From contig JH993859.1 in the NCBI GenBank assembly GCA_000316135.1, positions 30,435 to 55,100 on the forward strand: a stretch of 24,666 nucleotides of DNA, written 5' to 3'. Position 1 is the stretch's first letter, and every line of letters begins with the position of its first letter. Positions 9,472 to 17,844 of the stretch are shown here, piece by piece. The notes under the pieces were generated by a model. It searched no databases. It was not told the origin of the DNA and saw only the letters and a program-made list of their open reading frames with translations. The translations under genes and the position numbers were made by a program. The DNA comes from Trachipleistophora hominis (taxonomy: Eukaryota; Microsporidia; Pleistophoridae).

Positions 9472-10845
9472 CTATTTATTGTATTTCTCGAATACAGCGT
9501 TGAATCGTTCTTCTGAACTGCTATCTCTGTTATTAACTGTTATTCTAAGTACTTGTTTATTAGAAATATTTGGCTGGCAACCTATATTCACAACTGTAAA
9601 GGGGCCTTTGTCTTTTTGTATGAATGTTTTCAGTTTAGATGAAATTATAAAAAAATCCGGAGCAATATTCATATCAAAGCATTCTGGTCTATTTATAGAA
9701 ACGATATTTCTTGGTGGAAAACAAGGAAGAAAAGACCTCTGATATATCATATGTGCCGACAATCGTTCAATTCTTTTCGATTTTTTTGGAACTTTAGGTG
9801 TGCAGCTATCCAAAGAATTTGGGTTGATTTTAGGTATGTTGTCGAGCCTATGGCTTATTTCAGATTCCGGTAAAGAAACATTCTCATTAATATCAAAGAA
9901 AATTTCTGTTGAGCTCATGTGCAGAAGAATGTCATAAGTGCACACACTAAAGAGCACGTCACCAATATAAAATTGTGTTGGATTTGATAAATTTATAAAA
10001 GAAGCGTTCTGACCATCATCAATAGATGCGCACGGGTACATGCCCAGCGTGTGCACATCCTCCGTGGATGGTACGGTTATTATTTTTCTGAACGGTTTCT
10101 TGTTGATCCACGTGTTCATCTTAGCCATAAAAATGTCTTTAACTCGTTCTAGATCAAGACAGCTGTTTAAAAAACGGCTTTCAATAAAAGGGCCCAGAAC
10201 AACCAGATAACTGGCATCAATAGTCATAATGCTGTCTAAAGACAGAAATAAGCGGTCATATATATCTGTAGAATTAATTTCATCTGGTTTAACATTGTTG
10301 TTAAATGGTCCGCTTATGAAACAAACCGAAAAATTGTTATCTTTCAAGTTATTCCCGCGATCACCTTCATCAAAAAAGTTAACTGGTAGAACCGGCGAAT
10401 CATATATTTCTTGTACAATTATTTCATTGCCATTCAGATTACGTCCCCTAATTGCTACTACTTGTCCAGGAAAGAGCGAATATCTATCCATTTCAGACAA
10501 ATTAAGCTCCACTAGTGTATCGTTAGACTCGTCAGTGTTGTTGAAAACGAAAACTTTTTCACCAATTGTGATAATAAAACCAAGAATAATAATATCAGTA
10601 ACACTTACTGTGTTTATACTACTGAAATCTTGTAGTTCTAGCAGTTCAATGTATCCACTCTTCATAAATAGTAACCGATGTTTTATGAAATTGTAGTCCT
10701 CTTCTTTTCGTAGATAAAACAAGTTCTTTGGCTGATACTGTAGTAGTACTACAGTTTCAACATTTCTTTGCGTATTCTGTTTTCGTAATGAATTGATTAC
10801 GAGTTCATCGAACGACATACCAAAACCTAGGGTGCAAAAAATCAT
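9472..10845 (-). CDS. POLA2: DNA polymerase alpha subunit B
   Basis: This is the regulatory B subunit of the Pol alpha-primase complex, which makes RNA-DNA primers at replication forks. Counting from the chosen start, an OB-fold segment with LFPGQVVAIRGRN (124-136) is followed by the inactive phosphoesterase domain: LVVLGPFIESR (214-224), STEDVH (260-265), the NLSNPTQFYIGDVLF stretch near 285-300, QRSFLPCFPP (369-378) and APDFFIISSKLKTFI (395-409). These fit POLA2/Pol12 in order. At about 457 residues it is shorter than human POLA2 (598), mostly in the N-terminal region. I chose the ATG at 10845 because GGGTGG precedes it directly, a TTTAATA box lies about 20 bases upstream, and the N-terminus then resembles the POLA2 helical domain. 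ATG at 10818 or 10923 is possible; an open extension to 10947 starts only at TTG. Confidence 0.93.
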   Translation of the reverse strand: MIFCTLGFGMSFDELVINSLRKQNTQRNVETVVLLQYQPKNLFYLRKEEDYNFIKHRLLFMKSGYIELLELQDFSSINTVSVTDIIILGFIITIGEKVFVFNNTDESNDTLVELNLSEMDRYSLFPGQVVAIRGRNLNGNEIIVQEIYDSPVLPVNFFDEGDRGNNLKDNNFSVCFISGPFNNNVKPDEINSTDIYDRLFLSLDSIMTIDASYLVVLGPFIESRFLNSCLDLERVKDIFMAKMNTWINKKPFRKIITVPSTEDVHTLGMYPCASIDDGQNASFINLSNPTQFYIGDVLFSVCTYDILLHMSSTEIFFDINENVSLPESEISHRLDNIPKINPNSLDSCTPKVPKKSKRIERLSAHMIYQRSFLPCFPPRNIVSINRPECFDMNIAPDFFIISSKLKTFIQKDKGPFTVVNIGCQPNISNKQVLRITVNNRDSSSEERFNAVFEKYNK

Positions 10846-11084
10846 CCACCCGAACACAAAGCGTATTAAACGTAATTTTTGGTCATAAGGATTTTTCAAA
10901 CACAAACGAAAATGATATATCATCCGGTAATATAAACACAAAATCAAATTAAATATTAAGGTATCGTTTCATATAAGACAAAAATTTGTGTCATAAATAT
11001 TTAACTCAAAATTAGAATTATATATGTTGGGACAATACATGTTACAACATAAGGATTGTTTATTTAAGTGATTAAATAGAGGAG

Positions 11085-11101
11085 GTTGGCTCCGGGCCAA
11101 C
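11085..11101. other. GC-rich hairpin in AT-rich spacer
   Basis: GTTGGC and GCCAAC form a perfect six-base stem around the loop TCCGG, within a purine-rich, GC-rich patch (GAGGAGG precedes it) and followed by AATATTTTTATT. It lies about 240 bases upstream of the Pol alpha B start, so it may belong to that promoter or to an unrecognised transcript. Confidence 0.35.
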
Positions 11102-11475
11102 AATATTTTTATTGCTATCAGAAGTTGAACATTTTTCTCGTGAATGCCAAATTATAACGTAATATTAGAACAAATATTTTTATTATACGTCGAATAACTG
11201 CGTGAAAGAATTAATTTATTTTCAATAACTTGATATTCTCATAGAATAGATAAAAAACACGGACGAAACCGCCATCAATATTTTCTCATAGGCATTAAAA
11301 ACTAATGAGGAAAAATCAGATTAAGAAAGAAGCGAAATTCATCAACCAACCGCAAATTATGGTTATAACGTCATTATAAAAAACACATGGTTGGGTGGAA
11401 CAGCAAAAATAACCAATAAATTAAATGCTTGACACTAATATTTAAGTTTTTATTTGATTTTTTATAACTATATGT

Positions 11476-11600
11476 TTATTGCTTTCAGCAATAATTTCCA
11501 TCTACTGTTATGAACTAAAGTTTAGTATAGACTACAAGTCAATAGGAAGCAGATGTTCTATGCATTAATAGTCAGCCAATCTCGAAAAGGTGGCTTTTTT
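11476..11600 (+). other. Hairpin pair ending in a T run, possible small RNA locus
   Basis: TTATTGCT (11476-11483) and AGCAATAA (11487-11494) form an eight-base stem with a three-base loop. About 80 bases on, AGCCA (11574-11578) pairs with TGGCT (11591-11595) and runs into TTTTTT, a shape that can end RNA polymerase III transcripts. I recognise no U6, 5S, RNase P or tRNA motifs, so the RNA interpretation is speculative. Confidence 0.25.
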
Positions 11601-12359
11601 GTATTATTTAACAATATATCCACATATATAAGCTCAATTTAGTGAGAATGTGGTCTATAAAAAACATTTCACTTGATAAGAGTAAAAAGAAAGTTGATAA
11701 AATATTAATAGCATAAAAGAATTTTTGTCGTTGTTCCGTATTACAGAACGGAGTATTTGCCCAATTTTTAATAATAGATAATTTGTACGTATTGTATATT
11801 TATTTACTTCACAGTTAGTTATATTTATCGTGTAATAACATTCGAAATGACAATACTACATTGACTTTGTTTTCATAAGTAAATATATTTTTATATGTAC
11901 TCAGCGCGTAACCTAGCCAGTAGAGCCATTTTCTTAGGAATGCAGATAAAATTAATATTTTCTTCAAGGTAGGTGTAGACGTTAGCAAAGAAACCAACGA
12001 CCGAAACTCTAAATATTACTATAACGTAGCAGGCATGAAAAATGGTGCCATAGATAAAAGCATTGTTTCAATCATAAAAAAGTGAATTTTGTATTTTATG
12101 TTTACGCATTAATATATCATTAACATAGCAAATAAACGCTAATCAATTTTTATTTCTTCAATAGTTTTCAATTATAATGCTCACTTACTCATTAAAATTT
12201 ATCTCACTATCTTTTGAAAAAAATATATGGATTAAAAGAAAGTAACAACAGAAAATAGTGTGCTTTGACATACATTTATGTTTTCAGTGTTTATTTAAAT
12301 TTTAATTATTATTTTTGTTTTTTACTATATTTTATTATTTATAGAAGATACTTTATTTA

Positions 12360-12784
12360 ATGGTCACGTGGACGGATAATAATTTCAAAAACAACGATGC
12401 ATTTAAATTTATAGGAGTATTGGTTGAGAAAACAATTACAGTGCACCATTCTAATTGTATTTGCGTTAAAGAAGTAAGGGATTCTTCATTTTCTTGACTG
12501 TAGTATCAAATATATTTTGAAGAGAGATCACTTGATAAACATATTTGTTATATTACATACCAGCTAAAAATTCTGTTTTGTCAACAGAGTAGTATAATTA
12601 CTATTCTGTCATCTAATTCCGAGGAAATATCGTTTTTCAGGGAGGAAATTTCCGGACAACATTTAATGTTATTATAAGAAGAAACCACCCATGTGTCTAT
12701 GGAATGAGTATTAGATGTTTCGGATCGTGCATTAATGTAAATAGACAACTTGCAAACCGAATGTGCAGTTTGAGAGGAGATTAA
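12360..12784 (+). CDS. Candidate two-exon gene for a small OB-fold protein (RPA3-like)
   Basis: Exon 1 (12360-12473) encodes 38 residues starting MVTWTDNN and exon 2 (12641-12784) 47 residues ending SLRGD. The reading frame stays open across a GTAAGG...TTTTTCAG intron in phase 0. Both exons are clearly richer in GC than the spacer and use normal codons. The joined 85-residue product reads like an OB-fold: FKFIGVLVEK as strand 1, CICVKEGG and TTFNVIIRR as strands 2 and 3, GMSIRCFGSC as strand 4. The order and spacing resemble the smallest RPA subunit (RPA3/RPA14), which supports single-strand DNA binding; TEN1 or another small OB protein would look similar. Six cysteines are present. TATTTATA lies about 20 bases before the ATG, but no CCC motif. 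A frame-disrupted pseudogene is the alternative. Confidence 0.45.
12474..12640 (+). other. Predicted spliceosomal intron (167 nt)
   Basis: The intron starts GTAAGG and ends in a pyrimidine stretch TTTTTCAG, with a branch-like CTAAT at 12613-12617, about 24 bases from the 3' end. Removing it joins two open, GC-richer coding stretches without changing frame; unspliced, the frame stops at 12495-12497. Known microsporidian introns are few, mostly much shorter and often in ribosomal protein genes, so this would be unusual. Confidence 0.42.
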
Positions 12785-13156
12785 AAAAATTTATATAATT
12801 AATTTTATTGAAAGAAATAAAAAGCTACGTTTTGTCCAATTTACCTATTTCGAAATTTACCTATCAATCGATTACTAATGATAAAAGTTGTACCATTTCG
12901 TTTATAAAGGGTGTATTTGAATTAATGTACGATTGATAGAATTTGTTCTTAATTTTATTTCATGTCAGCCTTTTCGTAGCTTTTCGCATTTCCATGTAAA
13001 GGTTCGTAAAATTAGTTCTCAGGTACCTTCGACGTTTTCTCTGTATATCTTTGGAAAAGATAGTTGAATGAGTTCCAAAATATGAAGATTACACATCCGC
13101 TTGTAACTTTCTACTTTTAACAAAAACATAGAATAAATTTTTTCCCGAATTGATCA
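12785..13156. other. Spacer
   Basis: AT-rich sequence without a gene. Its right end carries GAATAAATTT and TTCCC just before the ATG at 13157, which could be the promoter and start context of the next small frame. Confidence 0.4.
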
Positions 13157-13459
13157 ATGAATTTGCGACTTATTTTTTTACTAATATTGATGATGGTGGT
13201 CTTTGCAAATAAAATAAGATTAAGATCCTCGAACATTGATGGGCAATTCATAGTTAACAATGGCATTGATAAATACACCGAGCATTCGACTAAAAATAAA
13301 CACTTCAATTATCAATATATAAGGAATTTATATAGAATCCTACCATTAAACCTCATACCCTTTCGATCTCTACGCAAAAATCATCATTCAGAAATAAACC
13401 ATGTTCTACCACGCCAACTATATTCTTACATGATTTTAGAAATTTTAGATCGTACTTAA
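13157..13459 (+). CDS. Possible small secreted protein
   Basis: A 100-codon ATG frame begins with a typical signal peptide: one arginine, then a strongly hydrophobic stretch (LIFLLILMMVVFA, residues 5-17) followed by polar sequence with a plausible cut after FA. The rest is basic, rich in N, R, H and Y, with no domain I know. A TATA-like GAATAAATTT at about -20 to -30 and CCC at 13144-13146 precede the ATG, as in recognised genes here. Its last 107 bases overlap the antisense 3' end of rpiA, so part of the C-terminal frame may be a shadow of that gene. It could be an exported effector, as microsporidia secrete many small proteins, but only the signal peptide and start context support it. Confidence 0.42.
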   Translation: MNLRLIFLLILMMVVFANKIRLRSSNIDGQFIVNNGIDKYTEHSTKNKHFNYQYIRNLYRILPLNLIPFRSLRKNHHSEINHVLPRQLYSYMILEILDRT

Positions 13460-13955
13460 CATCAACGATCAAGTTACCATGTTCTGTAATTACAGGCCCT
13501 ATTTTACCAATATATTCTCGCACACAAAAATCAATATCATGTTTCCGGAGCACGTCTTTTACATGTGCAAGAGAGCTACGTATTATCTCTAGAGGTATGA
13601 ACAAATCATCAAAATCAGACTTAAATTTTTTATCATCCACCAATATTACGTTATGTTTTGACATCGACATTAACAACTTTTCATTTAAAAGCGCACCTCC
13701 GCGTCCTTTGATCAAGTTATTATCATTATCAAAATAGTCTGCACTGTCAAAATAAATATCAACGGTTTCAGTAGCCTGTAGCTCTTGAGTTCTGAAGTTA
13801 TTAGCTTTTAGAAGAAAAAAAGATTGTAAACTACTTGGTACAAAGTATTTTTCATTATGCGTTTTTATATTTGAAATAAATGTTTTGATAGTATTTCCCG
13901 TTCCTATTCCAATTGTTTTTTGGTCCGTTATATATTTATCAAAAATATTTTCCAT
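13353..13955 (-). CDS. RpiA: Ribose-5-phosphate isomerase A
   Basis: The enzyme interconverts ribose-5-phosphate and ribulose-5-phosphate in the non-oxidative pentose phosphate pathway, feeding nucleotide synthesis. The 200-residue protein shows the family hallmarks: GIGTGNT (16-22) as phosphate loop, DSADYFD (70-76), LIKGRGGALLNEK (81-93) and VEHGLFL (183-189). D70, D73, K83 and E92 keep exactly the spacing of E. coli RpiA D81, D84, K94 and E103, so the active site is intact although DGADE has become DSADY. I start at the ATG at 13955 rather than an in-frame TTG at 13994, because ATTTAAAAA at about -25 to -33 and CCCC at about -19 to -22 precede it and the length fits (E. coli 219). Its 3' end overlaps the small frame on the other strand. 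Confidence 0.93.
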   Translation of the reverse strand: MENIFDKYITDQKTIGIGTGNTIKTFISNIKTHNEKYFVPSSLQSFFLLKANNFRTQELQATETVDIYFDSADYFDNDNNLIKGRGGALLNEKLLMSMSKHNVILVDDKKFKSDFDDLFIPLEIIRSSLAHVKDVLRKHDIDFCVREYIGKIGPVITEHGNLIVDVKYDLKFLKSCKNIVGVVEHGLFLNDDFCVEIERV

Positions 13956-15194
13956 ACGAAAATTTATACAAAAGGGGTTTTTAAATTCAATCAATCATGA
14001 AAACTATGGGCGGGCGACTCTTTTAACATCTTTGCCACGGGATATATTTATTAACGTTAAATAGAACGTAAATATGCTAATTTTATCATGGATGAACCAC
14101 TTTTCACAATTATATCATTTTATATGCTTAGTACAAACTAAATAAGGTTACATTATTAAGCAAATAATTAAATTTTTTAATTATTTAACATATTATTAAG
14201 TATCAATCCAATATTAGCCATTGTAACAGTGTTCAATCATGACATATATAAATATTCATTATGTTTATATCATAATTTGATGATGTATTCCTTGTGAGTT
14301 AAACACTGCCTAGTTCTCTTACCAATTTTTTTATTTCCGCATACTTACAACACATAGTTATTTAGTTTGCTGAAATCTACCATTGCCTCTGGATTCAAGA
14401 TTTATTCCCTTTGTTAAAAGTCTTGGCTTGGTTTTAGAGTTATATTATTAATAAGAGCGCGATATTTGCACTATATTATCAGGATCCCGTCCCATTAGTA
14501 ATCCAATTATTAAACAATTTTCAATATACTAAAATGAAGGATAGTAATATCTCTATATCTACGCTACCAGCACAGAACTAGGACGTATATAATAAATAAA
14601 ATTAAATTGTAAAATGATAACTGTGTTTGTGCAAGTGTTTTCTTTAATTTATCATTTGGTGCGTTATTAAAAAGAATTTTGTGTTGATTCTGTACAAACG
14701 AAAAAATTAATCAGTATTTTGAGTGTAATAGATGATATAATTGTGCTCCCACACTAGCTTAGGTAATAAATAATGAATATACGTATCATTAGGTATATTA
14801 CATTCTTTATCTGGTATACGAAGTGTTAAATTTTGGTATTATTGCACATAGTAACTATTGAATCCAAGGCTACAATAAAATATCGATGTACAGGTTACCA
14901 TCATTATCCGTATTAATAAAAAGATGATCATCAGGCTGGTTGATCAGTTTGGATAAAAACAAAAGTTTTTGTTTCAAGTCTTAACAACAAGTATGAATTC
15001 ATACGTTATTCTACGACCTCAATGCTTTGAAATTCGCTCAACATTCTTTTATTTACGATAGTTAGAGAGAATATACTGCTGGTCAAGAATTAATTTTGTA
15101 AACGTCAATTGAAAAATGTAAACCGCACTAAAATGATTGTAATGAAATCTTTTTACATTAGGAGAGTTTTACTTGATAATCTGGTAATACACCA

Positions 15195-15525
15195 TTTTCT
15201 TAGTTACTAGCTGCATTGCTCTGTTTATAAAACTTAAGATTACATTGGTCTGCATTCTTTGTGTTTTAATCTCAACTTATTTCTTTTTCTGATTGGTTTG
15301 AACCGTTTTCAGCGCTGTTTATATTTTTTGCTGGAATTGGAAAAGTAATTTTCAGCCGGTGTTAACAATTAATTTAAACATCGATCGTAAATGGCTGCTG
15401 AGTGAGTTTAAGAAGATATGAATTATATAACAACATAAAACTTTAAATTTATTATCAAAAAGAAAATAACACTTTTGGATTTTTTTCTCGAACTAACCAA
15501 TCAGCTAGCGAGGTGTCTTTCCATT
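15195..15525 (+). repeat. Dispersed degenerate repeat, copy B
   Basis: The copy aligns with copies A and C over blocks at 15211-15229 (CTGCATTGCTCTGTTTATA), 15341-15360, about 15428-15436 (ATAACAACAT) and 15481-15500 (TTTTTTCTCGAACTAACCAA), with block spacing equal to C within a few bases. Within B, CTGATTGGTT at 15289-15298 and AACCAATCAG at 15495-15504 are exact inverted repeats about 200 bases apart, which could be ends of a small mobile element; in A and C the left arm is degraded. Confidence 0.6.
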
Positions 15526-15630
15526 AATATGAATGGATTAGATCCTACACGTTTCTCCCACTATTTCAACTTCAACTGGAAAAAATAATAACACTTCCTT
15601 CGACTCTGTTAAGAATATAATCATAATCAT

Positions 15631-15711
15631 TGGTCTTTGTTACAGGATTGTCTCCCACTTTCCTTTTTTTCATTATTGAAGTAAAATGGAAATTGAAACC
15701 AATAAAGACCA
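15631..15711. repeat. Imperfect inverted repeat
   Basis: TGGTCTTTGTT at 15631-15641 pairs with AATAAAGACCA at 15701-15711 with one mismatch, enclosing 59 bases in which CTTTCC and GGAAAT could also pair. It may be a folded transcript or a miniature element; nothing else identifies it. Confidence 0.3.
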
Positions 15712-16258
15712 TAGTTTACCGAAAATATATTAATATATGTTTCATTTAATAAACAGAATATCACAACTAGTACTAATATGTTTATTCATCAATTTAAATG
15801 GAGCAACATATTAAATAACACTTAATATGCGGTTGTCGCTATCTAAAATTATCATTCTTCTCTTCACAATGTTATTGAACGAGTTAAAATTCAACTTACA
15901 AGATATTTAACGTAATCTATTACAATTCTTACTAATATCCTTTTTTCACAAAAATTTCCGTTTAAGAAGTTTTATTTCAACAAGTAACAGTTTTGAATTT
16001 TATAATGGCAATATTTATAATCAAAAAGAGTCTTAAAGCACATAATACTAATATCAAATTTATTCGACTTTCATTTTAATTAAAAAAGTATAAAGGAGAT
16101 ATGCTTGCTTTATAAAATTAATCTTATGATTGACGACCTCTTTCAATGAAAGTGGCCCAATCAACCAATTGATTCTGTGTCATCAATTTAACCATAGAAG
16201 TATAAATGGAATAATAATATTTTATTATTTTTTTAACATGTATTTTTTTTGGTGAATT

Positions 16259-16278
16259 TATCTAAAATTTTTTAGATA
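16259..16278. repeat. Perfect 9-bp hairpin
   Basis: TATCTAAAA and TTTTAGATA are exact reverse complements separated by two T. It lies about 190 bases upstream of the USP-like gene and is entirely AT-rich apart from one pair, so it may be a chance palindrome. Confidence 0.35.
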
Positions 16279-16434
16279 TTCCAAATAAAAAACATTTTGT
16301 AGACAATATTATAGTACTGTATATCAATATTGACTACATATTCATCATTTATTGAATCTTTACAGCTTATTTAAACCTATGAATTCAGCATTTATTTTAA
16401 AAACTGGCTGACCATTTTGGCACATATTAGGGGA

Positions 16435-16444
16435 GTATTTAAAA
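16435..16444 (+). promoter_or_regulatory. TATA-like box of the USP-like gene
   Basis: GTATTTAAAA lies 23-32 bases before the ATG at 16467, with CCC at 16463-16465 immediately before the start. The dynein light chain gene has the same GTATTTAAA core at a similar distance. Confidence 0.45.
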
Positions 16445-16466
16445 ATTTGACGCAACAATTTGCCCA

Positions 16467-17339
16467 ATGGCCGGAAGACGAAGAAATATTCTTATAACAA
16501 TTACGATAGCATTTTTAGTAGCTATAACCGTGGCAGTTTGCATATTCTTAACAATAAGATACACTACTAAGAAAGCAAAAGTACCAGAAAAAATACAATG
16601 CGTGTTAAAAGGAAATGGCGTGGACTGTTTTATAATATCTGTTTTACAAGCCTTATACAATCTAAAAAATTATAAATTATTCCTGGATGAAATCGTGTCA
16701 AGCGGTAATAACAACATAGAATCTATTTTGAAATCAATACATAAAGATATGGAAGCAAGAACAGATAGCAGCATGGACATTAGCGCATATCGAAACCGTC
16801 TCCTTGCTCTTATAAGAAGTAATTCTTCAAATACAGGCATTACATTAAGTGTTAACGAACAAAATGACGCAGACGAATTTCTTACGGGCGCACTCAAGAC
16901 TATAACGAACAAATACATAGTAAAAAAGTATTTTTGTTTTAGAAACAAAGGTTTAAGTCAAGCTGGTGTATATTACTATGACGATAATTATGATATAGCT
17001 GCCATACCATTTGATAAGGATATAAATGACCAGCAAGCTAATGTGAACTACGTTCTCCAGGATAAAAACAATACACATATACCGATGATATGTTTTGGTA
17101 TTGGTGCAGTACATGCTCCCAAGATATACCCGAACAAGAGCATTCAAATTTTTGGAAAAAGGTTTATATTAAGGAGTGGGGTCTATTATACCGGAAGCGG
17201 AGGTTCTGGACATTATTTTGCAATTTGCAAAATTGGTAATGTTTATCGTAGAATAACATTCGGTTGTTGCAATGAAATTTCCTTATCTAACATTAATGCT
17301 AGAGCTAATATGCGTCTAGCGTTCTATGAACCAGCATAA
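16467..17339 (+). CDS. Membrane-anchored ubiquitin-specific-protease-like protein
   Basis: Residues 1-6 are basic and 8-31 form one hydrophobic helix, so the protein is probably a type II or signal-anchored membrane protein. Residues 45-288 read as a very compact USP (peptidase C19) fold, which removes ubiquitin from proteins. The Cys box is GNGVDCFIISVLQAL (49-63, candidate nucleophile C54), NDADEFL (133-139) matches the QDAxEF motif, and GSGHYFAICK (246-255) is the His box with H249. The third residue would be N269 or a neighbour in FGCCNEI, where most USPs have Asp or Asn. The CxxC zinc finger of many USPs is missing, and the catalytic region of about 245 residues is short for the family. 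TATA-like and CCC elements support the start. Activity and substrate are inferred. Confidence 0.75.
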   Translation: MAGRRRNILITITIAFLVAITVAVCIFLTIRYTTKKAKVPEKIQCVLKGNGVDCFIISVLQALYNLKNYKLFLDEIVSSGNNNIESILKSIHKDMEARTDSSMDISAYRNRLLALIRSNSSNTGITLSVNEQNDADEFLTGALKTITNKYIVKKYFCFRNKGLSQAGVYYYDDNYDIAAIPFDKDINDQQANVNYVLQDKNNTHIPMICFGIGAVHAPKIYPNKSIQIFGKRFILRSGVYYTGSGGSGHYFAICKIGNVYRRITFGCCNEISLSNINARANMRLAFYEPA

Positions 17340-17454
17340 GAGTTTCCAATAAAATAATCAATTGAACGAATCTTTATTGTTTAGACGATACGGATGATAC
17401 GTGATCTACAAAAATACATATCAATATTACTTTAGTTCACTGTAATATAAAATG

Positions 17455-17785
17455 TTTTTATGAACGAGTAGCTGTGCTATTCTGTTTATGGAATAAAAAT
17501 TAAAGTTAAAATGCATTCGGTAGAACTTATCTTTCTCTGTTTTTAATTTATTTTAACTAAGCCATTTTTGCATTATCGTGTTCACAACCGGGACTAAAAA
17601 TTGATTTCCAGCCAGCATTTGTGTTTTCTCTGCAAATTTTTTGTAAAAATCATAGAAAGTGTTTTATAACAAGAAAATTGCATAACAACGTATAACTCTT
17701 CATTTGTTACCAGAATGTTAAATAAAATTATCGGGTTTTTTCTTGAACTGATCAATTAGACAGTGAATTATCTTTTTATTAAAAG
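17455..17785 (+). repeat. Dispersed degenerate repeat, copy C
   Basis: The copy contains the block GCTATTCTGTTTATG (17476-17490) exactly as in copy A, then TTGATTTCCAGCCAGCATTT (17601-17620), CATAACAACGTATAACT near 17681, and TTTTTTCTTGAACTGATCAA near 17736. Spacing matches copy B. It starts about 115 bases after the stop of the USP-like gene, as copy A starts about 100 bases after the first transporter-like gene. Confidence 0.6.
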
Positions 17786-17844
17786 TTTTATTAATTTTAC
17801 CACTCGTTTTTCTTAAAATGAACATATGAACGGCAAATATATAC

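Larger units (their letters stand above)
10846..12359. other. Long spacer with structured elements
   Basis: No protein gene is recognised. A 60-codon open frame at 11815-11997 (-) starts at TTG and resembles nothing. The spacer does hold a GC-rich hairpin at 11085-11101 and two hairpins (11476-11494 and 11574-11595), the second followed by a run of six T. These could mark small RNA genes, but no known RNA family is recognisable. Confidence 0.5.
13956..16466. other. Long spacer with repeat copy B and inverted repeats
   Basis: Apart from the rpiA promoter at its left end and the promoter of the USP-like gene at its right end, this 2.5-kb stretch holds no recognisable gene. It contains repeat copy B (about 15195-15525), an imperfect inverted repeat at 15631-15711 and a perfect short hairpin at 16259-16278. 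From 14050 to 15190 I see only AT-rich sequence. Confidence 0.55.

Noticed and set aside
10735..10757. Palindrome ACTGTAGTAGTACTACAGT
   Set aside because: It lies inside the Pol alpha B coding region and is explained by the codons there; no regulatory role is implied.
10846..10947. Longer N-terminus for the Pol alpha B gene
   Set aside because: The open frame begins at TTG; ATG 10845 has the GGG context and a TATA-like box, and the extension resembles no part of the family. ATG 10923 cannot be fully excluded.
11815..11997. 60-codon minus-strand frame
   Set aside because: It starts at TTG, has no start context and resembles nothing recognised.
12474..12784. Cystine-knot hormone-like reading of the cysteines in exon 2 (CFGSC)
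   Set aside because: The overall hydrophobic pattern fits an OB-fold better, there is no signal peptide, and cysteine spacing does not match a known knot family.
13956..13994. Thirteen-codon extension of RpiA
   Set aside because: It starts at TTG and would place the TATA-like and CCCC elements inside the coding region.
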